From Methylobacterium planeticum (lineage in GTDB: Bacteria; Pseudomonadota; Alphaproteobacteria; Rhizobiales; Beijerinckiaceae), in contig NZ_VZZJ01000003.1 in NCBI RefSeq assembly GCF_008806345.1, positions 186,001 to 250,000 of the forward strand: a stretch of 64,000 nucleotides of DNA. Reading direction: 5' to 3'. Below the pieces are notes generated by a model that was not told where the DNA came from, did no database searches, and worked only from the letters and a program-made list of their open reading frames with translations. The translations under genes and the position numbers were made by a program. Positions 44,024 to 53,826 of the stretch are shown here, piece by piece; the stretch's first letter is position 1, and each line of letters begins with the position of its first letter.

Positions 44024-44050
44024 GACGCCAGCCTGGACGAGGCTGGCGTC
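44024..44050 (-). terminator. Hairpin just past cspA (possible terminator)
   Basis: GACGCCAGCC (44024-44033) pairs perfectly with GGCTGGCGTC (44041-44050) across 7 nt, 8 bp beyond the cspA stop. No T-run follows on the minus strand, so it may instead protect the mRNA 3' end. Confidence 0.5.
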
Positions 44051-44057
44051 GGAGGCC

Positions 44058-44267
44058 TCAGGCCGCCTGCAGGTTGCCTGCCGCGTCCTTGCCGCTGCGC
44101 TTGTCGGTCAGGATCTCGTAGGAGATCTTCTGGCCCTCGATGAGATTGCGCATCCCGGCGCGCTCGACTGCGGAGATGTGAACGAACACATCCTTACCGC
44201 CGTCGTCGGGCTGGATGAAGCCGTAACCCTTGGTCTCGTTGAACCACTTAACAGTGCCGGTATTCAC
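44058..44267 (-). CDS. cspA: Cold-shock domain protein
   Basis: 69 residues, one CSD. RNP1 is KGYGFIQP and RNP2 is DVFVHIS, followed by the usual basic stretch. CSD proteins bind single-stranded RNA or DNA and act as RNA chaperones. Downstream lies a perfect hairpin. The upstream spacer to 44577 is unusually long for such a small gene and probably includes a 5' leader. Confidence 0.95.
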   Translation of the reverse strand: MNTGTVKWFNETKGYGFIQPDDGGKDVFVHISAVERAGMRNLIEGQKISYEILTDKRSGKDAAGNLQAA

Positions 44268-44577
44268 GAATAGAACCTCGTATCGTCCAATTGGCCAACA
44301 GCTCCCGTCTGCTCGACGCGAGCACCATGGCTTCTTCCGTTATGTGACGGATCGGCGGGGCGTGAGACGTCGGGCCATCGAGCGCCCGTCTCAGCTTTCG
44401 CCCCCCGAGCCTCTATGTAGGCAATTCGTGCGGCGGCAACAAGGCGGCCCCTCGAAACTCGTGGTCGTGCCCCCGTCCGGACCCGACCGCTGCGCTGGGG
44501 GAACGCATTGGCATGCTCTGTGATTTTCCCGGTCTCAGGTGCATATAAGAATTCGGTTTGAGGCATTTAGGCGATCC
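44268..44577. other. Divergent intergenic region, 310 bp (cspA leader)
   Basis: It holds the presumed promoter and 5' leader of cspA on the minus strand and the start region of the gene at 44578 on the plus strand. A CCAATTGG palindrome lies about 20 bp upstream of the cspA start. No gene is seen. Confidence 0.45.
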
Positions 44578-44967
44578 ATGGCGGGTATCTCGGTTTCCCT
44601 CGAAGGCGCGAACATCCAGCTCTCGTTTCAGAAAGACGATCAGGCGACCGCCGTCGTGATGGATGCCCGGGCCGCCCGCGCCCTCGTGCGCGCCGTGGGG
44701 CAACTCCTCACTGCCATCGACGAACCCGACGACGGCGAATTGCCGGAGGACCTCAGCGACGAGGAGATCGCCATGCTGGACGTCACCTCCTCGGCAATCG
44801 AGGTCGGGACCGACGAGCAGGGTCAGGCCGTCGTCGCCCTCCAGGCCGGCGCGCTGCCGCCCTTCCAGCTACGCCTGACGGACGAAGAGGCCCGTCACGT
44901 GGCGACGAGCCTCTCCGAGATCCTCAATGCCCCGCGCGACGTGCGTGCCTCGCACGGGGGCCACTGA
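44578..44967 (+). CDS. Hypothetical cytoplasmic protein
   Basis: 129 residues from MAGISVSLEGAN; a Met 13 codons upstream is less likely. It is acidic, with alternating strand- and helix-like segments (IQLSFQKDDQATAVVMDARAARALVRAVGQLL, then an acidic loop DDGELPEDLSDEEIA). No signal peptide, membrane helix or known domain is visible. Divergent from cspA. Confidence 0.7.
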   Translation: MAGISVSLEGANIQLSFQKDDQATAVVMDARAARALVRAVGQLLTAIDEPDDGELPEDLSDEEIAMLDVTSSAIEVGTDEQGQAVVALQAGALPPFQLRLTDEEARHVATSLSEILNAPRDVRASHGGH

Positions 44968-44976
44968 CGCGGTCCG

Positions 44977-45198
44977 CTACATCCGCACGCCCGGATCCGT
45001 CGGGGTGCCGGGCAGGTAGTCCGGCTCGGAGCCGGGGCCGGCGGGCTCGTCGATGCCGGGGTCGTTCACCGGATAGGGCGTGCGCGGACCGGTCGGTCCG
45101 GTATCCGGCAGCTCATCGGGTTGGGGCGGAGGCGGGAGATCGCCCGGGATGCCGCCGCCGGGCGTGGGTTCGGGGGTCGGAAGGCCAGGGTTGGCCAT
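44977..45198 (-). CDS. Small proline-rich acidic protein
   Basis: 73 residues from MANPGLPTPEPTPGGG; about a third of residues are Pro, with Gly, Asp and Thr making up most of the rest. It should be disordered. Codon choice and a ribosome-binding site (GAAGGAGG) before the ATG support translation. Function unknown. It is convergent with the gene at 44578, 9 bp apart. Confidence 0.6.
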   Translation of the reverse strand: MANPGLPTPEPTPGGGIPGDLPPPPQPDELPDTGPTGPRTPYPVNDPGIDEPAGPGSEPDYLPGTPTDPGVRM

Positions 45199-45349
45199 GC
45201 GAAGCCTCCTTCTCGGATGTGGGGGTATTGCGGACAAACAATCGCCCGCCGGTCCTGGTTCCGTGCGGCATCGGGCCGACCCGATCCGCCGGAACCTCGG
45301 GGATCGCCCCCTGTTGCGCCTGCAGATTCACCGATCTGGAGGAACGGCC

Positions 45350-45928
45350 ATGACCGACATCACGCAGGCGAAGATCCTGATTCTCGCGACCGACGGCTTC
45401 GAGGAGAGCGAGCTGACGGTGCCCCAGGCCAAGCTCACGCAGGCGGGCGCCACCGTGCACGTCGTCGCGCCGAAATCGCGCGAGGCCGCGGAATCGATCC
45501 GCGGCTGGGACAAGACGGATTGGGGCAGGAACGTCGCGGTCGACAAAGATCTCGAGAGCGTCGATGCGGGCGATTACGACGCCCTCGTGCTGCCGGGCGG
45601 CCAGATCAATCCCGACAAGCTGCGCCTCGAGCCGAAGGCACTCGCGCTGATCAGGAGCTTCCTAACCTCGGGCAAGGTGGTGGCCGCGATCTGCCACGCG
45701 CCCTGGCTCCTCGTCGAGGTCGGCGCTGCCAAGGGCCGCAACCTGACCTCCTTCGCGTCGATCAAGACCGACGTGATCAACGCGGGCGGGACCTGGCACG
45801 ACGAGGCCGTCGTGACCGACCAGGGCATCATCACGAGCCGCAATCCCGGCGACCTCGACGCCTTCTCGGCCAAGATCATCGAGGAGATCCGGGAAGGCCG
45901 GCACGAGCCGCGCCAGCTCGCCGCCTGA
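45350..45928 (+). CDS. PfpI/YhbO-family type 1 glutamine amidotransferase-like protein
   Basis: 192 residues, start preceded by GGAGG. DJ-1/PfpI fold: E18 in DGFEESE, nucleophile elbow AICHAPWL with C115 and H116, and a LVLPGG segment near 79-84. Members act as deglycases, chaperones or stress proteins; assignment to a single activity is not possible from sequence. A terminator follows. Confidence 0.92.
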   Translation: MTDITQAKILILATDGFEESELTVPQAKLTQAGATVHVVAPKSREAAESIRGWDKTDWGRNVAVDKDLESVDAGDYDALVLPGGQINPDKLRLEPKALALIRSFLTSGKVVAAICHAPWLLVEVGAAKGRNLTSFASIKTDVINAGGTWHDEAVVTDQGIITSRNPGDLDAFSAKIIEEIREGRHEPRQLAA

Positions 45929-45956
45929 ACGCGTCGCGCGCGCATCACTCGGCCAT

Positions 45957-45990
45957 GGCCGTCCGTCCTGCCCAGGGCGGACGGCCTTTT
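45957..45990 (+). terminator. Rho-independent terminator
   Basis: GGCCGTCCG (45957-45965) pairs with CGGACGGCC (45978-45986), with a loop region that can pair further, and is followed by TTTT. It ends the PfpI-family transcript. Confidence 0.88.
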
Positions 45991-46020
45991 CGTGGACGGC
46001 CCCGATCGATGGAGCGCGCC

Positions 46021-46314
46021 TCAGCGCTTGGCGACGGCCTTCTGCGCCTTCGGCTTGTCGGCCGTGGTGCTGGCGATCAGGGCCGAGAGGTGGCTCTGGT
46101 CGAGGCCGCGGGTGACGACCTCGGCTCGAGGCGCCTCCGGGGCCTCGACCCGCCGCGGCTCGATCGAGCCCGTGGTGACGGGGTCGGGCAGCGCGGCGAT
46201 GGCGGGAGCCGGCTGGCCGGGGGCGCGCTGGACGCGCATGGCCCAATGGGCCGCGGTGGAGAGGGCGGCAATCGCCAGGATCGCCTTGATGCCACCCGAG
46301 AGGAGGCGCCGCAT
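46021..46314 (-). CDS. Small membrane-anchored hypothetical protein
   Basis: 97 residues from MRRLLSGGIKAILAIAALSTAAHWAMRVQRAPG: one N-terminal hydrophobic segment (about 9-24), then a Pro/Ala/Arg-rich exported or cytoplasmic tail ending KPKAQKAVAKR. Typical of small Methylobacterium proteins of unknown function. The upstream frame continues, but its quality drops at once. Confidence 0.6.
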   Translation of the reverse strand: MRRLLSGGIKAILAIAALSTAAHWAMRVQRAPGQPAPAIAALPDPVTTGSIEPRRVEAPEAPRAEVVTRGLDQSHLSALIASTTADKPKAQKAVAKR

Positions 46315-46836
46315 GGTGGTCAAACCCGAGAGAACGCGAGGAGCACGCGACCGGTTTCCCAGCCTTCGCAATCTTCCCGCAGGATCGTGAATGAAGTCGC
46401 CACCGGCCCGGGACGGGCGGGTCCCGGAATGAGGCAGAGGACGGCCGGGCGCCCTCGCGTTCGCGGCGGATCGGGAATCGAGGTGGGCCATGCGCCGAGA
46501 CCCGCGGTTCCTGTTCCCCGCGATCGCGACACGCCTGCAGCTACTCGGCCCACTAAGCCTCACAGGAGGAGCGCAGAGAACTGGTCCGCACCGTCCCGTC
46601 ACTGCCGGCCCCGCCACCACGCAGGCCCGAGAGGGCTCGCGAAACCATCGGGCGCATCGGTGGCCGGGGAGAGCCGATGTAGGGGTCCGCGGGCAAGCCG
46701 GCAACCGATCCCTGCGGATTCGCCCCGTCTGTGACGATCCGCCTGCACGCGCGGCCGGACCCGGATAAGCAGAGAGCCCGGCGCGGGCCGGGCTCTTCCG
46801 ATTTCATGGGAGACGGCGCTCAGGCCGCCCGTGGCC
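46315..46836. other. Intergenic region, 522 bp, with hairpin near the aminotransferase end
   Basis: No convincing gene. AGAGCCCGG (46773-46781) and CCGGGCTCT (46788-46796) form a perfect 9-bp stem with a 6-nt loop, 41 bp past the aminotransferase stop; it may act as that gene's terminator although no long T-run follows on the minus strand. An Arg/Pro-rich open frame at 46490-46768 has no supporting features. Confidence 0.6.
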
Positions 46837-48096
<1,260 letters not shown>

Positions 48097-48271
48097 CTAG
48101 TCGCGGCAGGCCACACGGGCAAGGTGCGGGCCACCGGGAATCGGCGCTTTGTCATGCGTGGCGGTTGCTCGGGACGGGCCGCCCGTGCGCCCGGCGCAGG
48201 TTGCACGCCGCGCATGCCGGGGGCGCCCCCGTCGCCTCGCACGGCCCGTGCCCGATCCCCATCTCGGGCCC

Positions 48272-49294
48272 ATGCGACCGCTCTCCGTCCTCGACCTGTC
48301 CTTCGTGAATGCCGGCGCGACCTCCGCGCAGGCCCTGCAGGATTCCCTCGCCCTCGCCCGCCACGTCGATGGGCTCGGCTTCGCCCGTTACTGGCTCGCC
48401 GAGCATCACGCGCTGCCCTCGGTGGCGAGCCCCGCGCCCGAGATCATGATCGGGCAGATCGCGGCGGCGACCAGCAGGATCCGGGTCGGCTCGGGCGGGA
48501 TCATGCTGCCGAACCACGCGCCCCTGATGGTGGCCGAGCGCTTCAAGGTGCTGGAGGCCCTGTTCCCGGGCCGGATCGATCTCGGCCTCGGCCGCGCGCC
48601 GGGCACGGACGGGATCACCGCGCAGGCCCTGCGGCGGCGCGAGGCGCCCCGGGGCGGCGACGACTTCCTCGAGCGCCTGCAGGAGCTGATGCTGTGGGAG
48701 ACGGGGGGCTTTCCCGAAGGCCACCCGTTCCGCAGCATCTCGGTGATGCCCGCCGGTGTGCCGCTGCCGCCGCTCTTCCTCCTCGGCTCGTCCGATTACA
48801 GCGCGCATCTGAGCGCCGAGATCGGAATGGGCTTCGCCTTCGCGCAGCACTTCGCCGCCTTCGACGCGGTGGAGGCGATGCTCGCCTACCGGCGCCTATT
48901 CCGGCCCTCGGGCTGGCGGGAACGCCCGCACGCGATCCTGGCGATCGCGGCGGTCTGCGCCCCGACCGACGCGGAGGCGGAACGCCTCGCCCTCAGCACG
49001 CAGCTCGCCACCCTGCGGCGCGAGCGGGGCGAGTACGCGCCGCTCCCGAGCCTCGCCGAGGCGGAGGCCTATCCCTATTCGGAGGCCGAGCGGGCCCGCG
49101 TCCAGCGCGGACGCGCCCGCCTCCATGTCGGCGGTCCGGAAACCCTGCGCGCCACCCTCGGTGCCCTGGCGCAGGCGACGCAGGCCGACGAGATCATGAT
49201 CTTCTCCGCGATCCATGATCAGGCGGCCCGGCGCAGGTCCTACGCGCTGATCGCCAAAGCCTGCGGCCTTGATGGAGCGCGGGACCCGGCCTGA
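48272..49294 (+). CDS. LLM-class flavin-dependent oxidoreductase (MsnO8-like)
   Basis: 340 residues from MRPLSVLDLSFVNAG. The bacterial luciferase-like fold is shown by RYWLAEHHALPSVASPAPEI, RIRVGSGGIMLPNHAPL and GRIDLGLGRAPGTD. This subfamily lacks a defined substrate; FMN-dependent oxidation is inferred. Divergent from aatA across 232 bp. Confidence 0.9.
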   Translation: MRPLSVLDLSFVNAGATSAQALQDSLALARHVDGLGFARYWLAEHHALPSVASPAPEIMIGQIAAATSRIRVGSGGIMLPNHAPLMVAERFKVLEALFPGRIDLGLGRAPGTDGITAQALRRREAPRGGDDFLERLQELMLWETGGFPEGHPFRSISVMPAGVPLPPLFLLGSSDYSAHLSAEIGMGFAFAQHFAAFDAVEAMLAYRRLFRPSGWRERPHAILAIAAVCAPTDAEAERLALSTQLATLRRERGEYAPLPSLAEAEAYPYSEAERARVQRGRARLHVGGPETLRATLGALAQATQADEIMIFSAIHDQAARRRSYALIAKACGLDGARDPA

Positions 49295-49460
49295 CCCCGG
49301 CGGACCGGCCCTGTCCGGATCAGCAGCCGGACCCGGCACCGGGCTCGAAGCCTCACCATTTCGGCAGAGGGGCGCATCCGATCAGCCCGTCTGCACACAC
49401 GTTAATGCGACGGCGCGGCAGGGGGCGCTAGCTCGGTCGGTAACGCGAATGGGAGATGCC

Positions 49461-49739
49461 ATGCCCCGTTACTTCATCGACGCCGCCGTCGGAGTCCGGG
49501 ATCAGCGGGATCTGGAGGGCGTGATCGTCCTCGACGACCTCAGCGCGCATGAACTGGCGGTCGCCACCCTGCACGATCTCGCGCGCATCGCCACCGCCGA
49601 GGGGCGGGAGGAGCCCCTGAGCGCGACGGTGCGCACCGGGGACGGCAGGATTCTCTGCACGGTCTCCATGACCATCCAGACGCACTGGTGCCGGGATCTC
49701 GGCCTCGCGATCGACCGCACGCTCACCCCGGCCACCTGA
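49461..49739 (+). CDS. Small DUF6894-like protein
   Basis: 92 residues from MPRYFIDAAVGV; GGGAG is placed 6 bp before this ATG, so it is favoured over the Met four codons upstream. The chain shows the family pattern of MPRYF followed by DLSAHELAVATLHDLARIA and a C-terminal VRTGDGRILCTVSMTI. Paralogs of this small protein are numerous in Methylobacterium; function unknown. Confidence 0.75.
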   Translation: MPRYFIDAAVGVRDQRDLEGVIVLDDLSAHELAVATLHDLARIATAEGREEPLSATVRTGDGRILCTVSMTIQTHWCRDLGLAIDRTLTPAT

Positions 49740-49769
49740 GCCCGGCCGAGACCGCCCTCGATGCGACGA

Positions 49770-49805
49770 GGGCCTGCCGCCCGAACGGTGAGCGGCAGGC
49801 CCCTT
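49770..49805. terminator. Hairpin between convergent genes
   Basis: GGGCCTGCCGC (49770-49780) pairs perfectly with GCGGCAGGCCC (49792-49802) with an 11-nt loop. It lies between the DUF6894-like gene and the end of cysN and may serve both directions, though T-runs are short. Confidence 0.55.
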
Positions 49806-49836
49806 GTTCAGGGTTTGCCTCGGAAGGGCCGGCGCC

Positions 49837-51255
49837 TCAGGCGCCGCCGAACAGCCGGCGCAGGCCAGCGAGGAAGCCCCCAAGCTGCGGGGTCGGCTGC
49901 GGGGTCGGCTGCGGGGTCGGCTGCGCGGCGAGATCGGCCGTCGGGGCCGATGCGTTGGGGGCCTGCACGAGACCGAGCGCCGCCGTGTCGGTGGTCTCGC
50001 GGTCGATCAGGATGAGACCGCCCGTGTCCCGGTTCCGGGCATAAGGATCGACCGCGACGGCGCGGTCGAGGCTCAGCACCACGTCGCCGATGTCGTTCGC
50101 CACGAGGCGCTCGGCCGGGCCGGCTTGACCGGTCTCGGGATCGATCCGGGTCCGGATCGCCGTCACGATCGCGTTCACCGTCACGGTGCCGACCTTGGCC
50201 AGAAGCGTGGCGCCGGGGGTCAGCTCCGTCTCGGCCGCCCAGAACAGGCGGGCCTCGAGGGTGTCGGTGACCCGGATCGGCGCCTCCGCCGCCGCGATGA
50301 CGGAACCGCGCGACGCGTCGACCTCGTCGGAGAGCACCAGCGTCACCGACTGGCCCTCGATCGCCTGCGCGAGGTCCCCGTCCGCCGTGTAGATCCGCGC
50401 GATGGAGGAGCTGCGGCCGGAGGGCGCGATCGTGACGGGATCGCCCGGACGGACCCGGCCGCTGGCGATCAGGCCGGCGAAGCCGCGGAACTCCGAGTTC
50501 GGCCGGTTGACCCACTGCACCGGCATGCGGAACGGAGCGGCCTGCGCCTCGACATGGACCGGCACCTCCTCGAGATATCGCAGCAGCGGCGTGCCGGTGT
50601 ACCAGGCCGCGGCGGTGCCCGGCAGCACGACGTTGTCACCGTTCTTGGCCGAGAGCGGGATGGCGTGCACGTCCGAGAAGCCGAACCCGGCCGTGAAGGC
50701 GTGGAAGCCCTTGAGGATCGCGTCGTACTTGTCCTGAGACCAGCCGACGAGGTCCATCTTGTTGACCGCGAGCGCGACGCGCTTGATGCCGAGCATCGAG
50801 ACGAGGAGGGCGTGCCGCCGCGTCTGCCGGGTCAGGCCCTGACGGGCATCGACCAGGATCACCGCCACGTCGGCGGTGGATGCGCCGGTCGCCATGTTGC
50901 GGGTGTACTGCTCGTGGCCGGGGGTGTCGGCGACGATGAAGGAGCGCTTGTCGGTCGAGAAGAACCGGTAGGCGACGTCGATGGTGATGCCCTGCTCGCG
51001 CTCGGCCTGGAGGCCGTCGACGAGGAGCGCGAGGTCGACCTCGGCGCCCTGCGTGCCGTGCTTGCGGGAATCCCGCTGCAGCGCCGTGATCTGGTCGTCG
51101 AAGATCTGCTTGGTGTCGTGAAGGAGGCGCCCGATCAGGGTCGACTTGCCGTCGTCGACGGAGCCGCAGGCGATGAAGCGCAGCACTTCCTTGCTCTGGT
51201 GCGCGGCGAGGAAAGCCTCGTAGCCGAACGCCTCGGGTGACTGATGGATCGTCAT
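49837..51255 (-). CDS. cysN: Sulfate adenylyltransferase, GTPase subunit
   Basis: 472 residues. GTPase motifs: GSVDDGKST (31-39), DTPGHEQY and NKMDLVGW, then EF-Tu-like beta-barrel domains. There is no fused APS kinase (CysC) domain; instead the chain ends in a Pro/Thr/Gln repeat (QPTP units from a 12-bp tandem repeat at 49885-49920) and LGGFLAGLRRLFGG. With CysD it makes APS from sulfate and ATP. Its ATG overlaps the cysD stop by one base. Confidence 0.95.
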   Translation of the reverse strand: MTIHQSPEAFGYEAFLAAHQSKEVLRFIACGSVDDGKSTLIGRLLHDTKQIFDDQITALQRDSRKHGTQGAEVDLALLVDGLQAEREQGITIDVAYRFFSTDKRSFIVADTPGHEQYTRNMATGASTADVAVILVDARQGLTRQTRRHALLVSMLGIKRVALAVNKMDLVGWSQDKYDAILKGFHAFTAGFGFSDVHAIPLSAKNGDNVVLPGTAAAWYTGTPLLRYLEEVPVHVEAQAAPFRMPVQWVNRPNSEFRGFAGLIASGRVRPGDPVTIAPSGRSSSIARIYTADGDLAQAIEGQSVTLVLSDEVDASRGSVIAAAEAPIRVTDTLEARLFWAAETELTPGATLLAKVGTVTVNAIVTAIRTRIDPETGQAGPAERLVANDIGDVVLSLDRAVAVDPYARNRDTGGLILIDRETTDTAALGLVQAPNASAPTADLAAQPTPQPTPQPTPQLGGFLAGLRRLFGGA

Positions 51256-52196
51256 CAGAAGTAGCCCTCCTGCTTCTTGCGCTCCATGGCGCCGGCGCCG
51301 TCCTTGTCGATCGCACGCCCCTGCCGCTCGGAGGTGCGGGCCGCGAGCGTCTCGCCGATGATCTCGGGCAGGGTCTCGGCGGGGCTCTCGACGGCCCCGG
51401 TGAGCGGGTAGTCGCCGAGAGTCCGGAAGCGGACCCTCAGGTTGCGCGGGGTCTCGCCGGGCTCGAGCGGCAGGCGCGCGTCATCGACCATGATGAGCTG
51501 GCCGTCGCGCTCGACGACGGGTCGCTCCTTGGCGAAGTACAGCGGCACGATCGGGATCTGCTCCTGCGCGATGTAGAGCCAGATATCGAGCTCGGTCCAA
51601 TTCGAGAGCGGGAACACGCGCAGGGATTCCCCCCGCTTCTTGCGCATGTTGTAGAGGTGCCAGGGCTCCGCGCGCTGGCGCTTCGGGTCCCAGCGGTGCT
51701 GGGCGGTCCGGAGCGACACGATGCGCTCCTTGGCGCGCGAGGCCTCCTCGTCGCGGCGGGCGCCGCCGAAGGCCGCGTCGAACTTGTGCTTGTCGAGCGC
51801 CTGACGCAGGGCCTGCGTCTTCATCACGTCGGTGTGGACCTCCGAGCCGTGGCTGATCGGGCCGACGCCCCTGGCCAGTCCCTCCTGGTTCGTGTGCACG
51901 ATCAGGTCCGCGCCGATCTCGGCCGCGCGCCTGTCCCGGAACGCGATCATCTCGTGGAACTTCCAGGTCGTGTCGATGTGCATCAGGGGGAACGGCAGGC
52001 GCCCGGGCGCGAAGGCCTTCAGCGCCAGATGCAGCAGGACCGAGGAGTCCTTGCCGATCGAGTAGAGCATCACCGGGTTCTCGGTCTCGGCAACCGTCTC
52101 CCGCAGGATATGGATGCTCTCGGCCTCGAGGCGCTGCAGGTGGGTCAGACGATCGGCGCCGCTCAAGGCTGCGCTGGTCGCGGGGGAGGCGCTCAT
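51255..52196 (-). CDS. cysD: Sulfate adenylyltransferase, small subunit
   Basis: 313 residues from [13 protein letters not shown]. The PP-loop is [13 protein letters not shown] (about 48-60), and [16 protein letters not shown] and [10 protein letters not shown] are conserved in CysD. It catalyses adenylyl transfer to sulfate, driven by CysN GTP hydrolysis. It overlaps cysH by 4 bp (ATGA), indicating tight translational coupling in a cysH-cysD-cysN operon. Confidence 0.96.
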   Translation of the reverse strand: MSASPATSAALSGADRLTHLQRLEAESIHILRETVAETENPVMLYSIGKDSSVLLHLALKAFAPGRLPFPLMHIDTTWKFHEMIAFRDRRAAEIGADLIVHTNQEGLARGVGPISHGSEVHTDVMKTQALRQALDKHKFDAAFGGARRDEEASRAKERIVSLRTAQHRWDPKRQRAEPWHLYNMRKKRGESLRVFPLSNWTELDIWLYIAQEQIPIVPLYFAKERPVVERDGQLIMVDDARLPLEPGETPRNLRVRFRTLGDYPLTGAVESPAETLPEIIGETLAARTSERQGRAIDKDGAGAMERKKQEGYF

Positions 52197-52987
52197 CGGG
52201 CCAGCTCCGGGGTCTTGTGTTGCGTGGTCTCGAAGGCGGCCGCTTCCTGGCCGGGCTGCACCGCGGCCTCGGGCACATGCACGTGCAGGCCGCATTCCTT
52301 CTTGGATTCCTGCTCCCACCACCAGCGTCCGGCCCGCTCGGGCTCGCCGACGCGGACGGCGCGGGTGCAGGGGGCGCAGCCGATCGACGGGAAGCCGCGA
52401 TCGTGCAGCACGTTGTAGGGGATGAAATTGTCCCGAACGAAGGCATCGACATCCGCCCGGGTCCAGTCGGCGAGCGGGTTGACCTTGATCAAGCCGCGCG
52501 CCTCGTCGGCCTCGGCCAGGGGGGTCTCGGCGCGGTCAGCGGATTGTCCCGCCCGCAGGCCCGTGAACCAGACGGACGCGCCGTCCAGCGCGCGCCCCAG
52601 GGGCTCCACCTTGCGGAAGCCGCAGCATGCCTGGCGTGCGGCGACGGAATGGCGGAAGCCGTTGATGCCCTCCTCCCGCACGAATCGCTCCTCGGCCTCG
52701 CGCTCCGGCGCGTAGGCCTGGATGCGGATGCCGTAGGCCGCCTCGGTCTCCGCCCAGACGTCGTAGGTCTCGGGGAAGAGGCGGCCGGTGTCGAGGGTGA
52801 CGATCTCGGTGCGGGACTTGGCCAGGGCGAGGGCGTGCGTCAGCGCCTGATCCTCGATGCCGAGGCTCGTGGTGAAGACGAGGCGGCCGGAGAACTCGGC
52901 CTCGACCAGGGCGATGCGCTGCTTGAGATTCAAGCCCGCCATCGCGGCGGCGAGCGCCTGCGCGGCCTTTGCACGTTCGAGGGTCAT
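52193..52987 (-). CDS. cysH: Adenylyl-sulfate/phosphoadenylyl-sulfate reductase
   Basis: 264 residues from [11 protein letters not shown]. It has the four cluster cysteines of the APS-reductase type, C121-C122 and C204-x2-C207, plus the catalytic C232 in KKECGLHVH. The [4Fe-4S]-type enzymes use APS directly, so no APS kinase is needed, which fits the missing CysC domain of CysN here. First gene of the minus-strand cys operon. The open frame extends upstream, but that overlaps the regulator. Confidence 0.94.
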   Translation of the reverse strand: MTLERAKAAQALAAAMAGLNLKQRIALVEAEFSGRLVFTTSLGIEDQALTHALALAKSRTEIVTLDTGRLFPETYDVWAETEAAYGIRIQAYAPEREAEERFVREEGINGFRHSVAARQACCGFRKVEPLGRALDGASVWFTGLRAGQSADRAETPLAEADEARGLIKVNPLADWTRADVDAFVRDNFIPYNVLHDRGFPSIGCAPCTRAVRVGEPERAGRWWWEQESKKECGLHVHVPEAAVQPGQEAAAFETTQHKTPELAR

Positions 52988-53008
52988 GGATCGCTGATGG
53001 ATACCTGC

Positions 53009-53050
53009 TTGTCCGAACCCTGAAATGTTCGCTATAACGAACGGTGTCAA
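53009..53050. promoter_or_regulatory. Back-to-back control region of cysHDN and the Lrp-type regulator
   Basis: Plus strand: TTGTCC (53009-53014), 18-bp spacer, TATAAC (53033-53038), a near-consensus promoter for the regulator. The dyad GTTCG-CTATAA-CGAAC (53027-53042) sits exactly on this -10. On the minus strand TTGACA (53050-53045) precedes cysH. A protein bound to the dyad could control both directions. Confidence 0.65.
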
Positions 53051-53213
53051 GGCAGGCGCCACCCGGCCGGAGCATTCCGGCATTGCATCAAAGGGTGGAT
53101 GGGCAGCGCGTCGGGCGGTGGGCCGGTTGCGTGAGGAAGGAAAATCCTTCTCATGCGGCGTGGGCTCTCGGCCCGCTTCGCCGTCCCGCGCCCCGAACGA
53201 AACGAGGTCCGGC

Positions 53214-53717
53214 TTGGATTCGATCGATCTCAAGATCCTCGCGCTGCTGCAGCAGGACGCGACCCTGTCCATCGCCGCCATCGGCGAGAAGGTGGGTCTG
53301 TCGCAGACGCCCTGCTGGAAGCGCATCCAGCGCCTCGAGGCCGACGGCGTCATCGACCGGCGCGTGGCGGTGCTCGACCCGGTGAAGCTCGGGCTGGGGC
53401 TCACGGTGTTCGTCTCGATCGAGACCGCCGACCATTCTCGCGAGTGGCTGGAGCGCTTCGCCGCGACCGTCGCGGCGATGCCCGAGGTGCTGGAATTCTA
53501 CCGCATGGCGGGGGACGTCGACTACATGCTCCGCGTCGTCGTGGCCGACATGCGGGCCTATGACACATTCTACAAACAGCTGATCGCGACGTTGCCGCTG
53601 AAGAACGTCACCTCGCGCTTCGCGATGGAGAAGGTGAAATCCACGACCGCGCTTCCTCTCCCGGCGCCGCCGACGAATGGCCGCCACATGCCGGCGCTCT
53701 CCGTGGTTGGAGAATAA
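53214..53717 (+). CDS. Lrp/AsnC-family transcriptional regulator, probable sulfur or amino-acid sensor
   Basis: 167 residues from TTG 53214, with AACGAGG just upstream; the motif begins (M)[14 protein letters not shown], the usual Lrp start. Helix-turn-helix at about 19-45 ([21 protein letters not shown]), then a RAM ligand domain. An ATG at 53025 would give a longer protein but lies upstream of the predicted transcription start. It stands between cysHDN and cysJI, so regulation of sulfur assimilation is inferred; DecR/CuyR-like cysteine sensing is one option. Confidence 0.88.
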   Translation: MDSIDLKILALLQQDATLSIAAIGEKVGLSQTPCWKRIQRLEADGVIDRRVAVLDPVKLGLGLTVFVSIETADHSREWLERFAATVAAMPEVLEFYRMAGDVDYMLRVVVADMRAYDTFYKQLIATLPLKNVTSRFAMEKVKSTTALPLPAPPTNGRHMPALSVVGE

Positions 53718-53826
53718 ATTTCTCTTTCGCACCGCAACAACAGGCAGCTCCTTCTCCCCAGACGGCGTTCTGTAAAACGGACATTCCCGTTGACAGGAGA
53801 CCTCTCCGAGACGACATGGTCCCTTG

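Noticed and set aside
46490..46768. Arg/Pro-rich open frame in the gap before the aspartate aminotransferase end
   Set aside because: No ribosome-binding site, domain or codon pattern supports it; composition is that of random GC-rich DNA.
53790..53795. TTGACA before cysJ as a promoter
   Set aside because: No acceptable -10 is found at 16-19 bp, and the start codon follows too closely.
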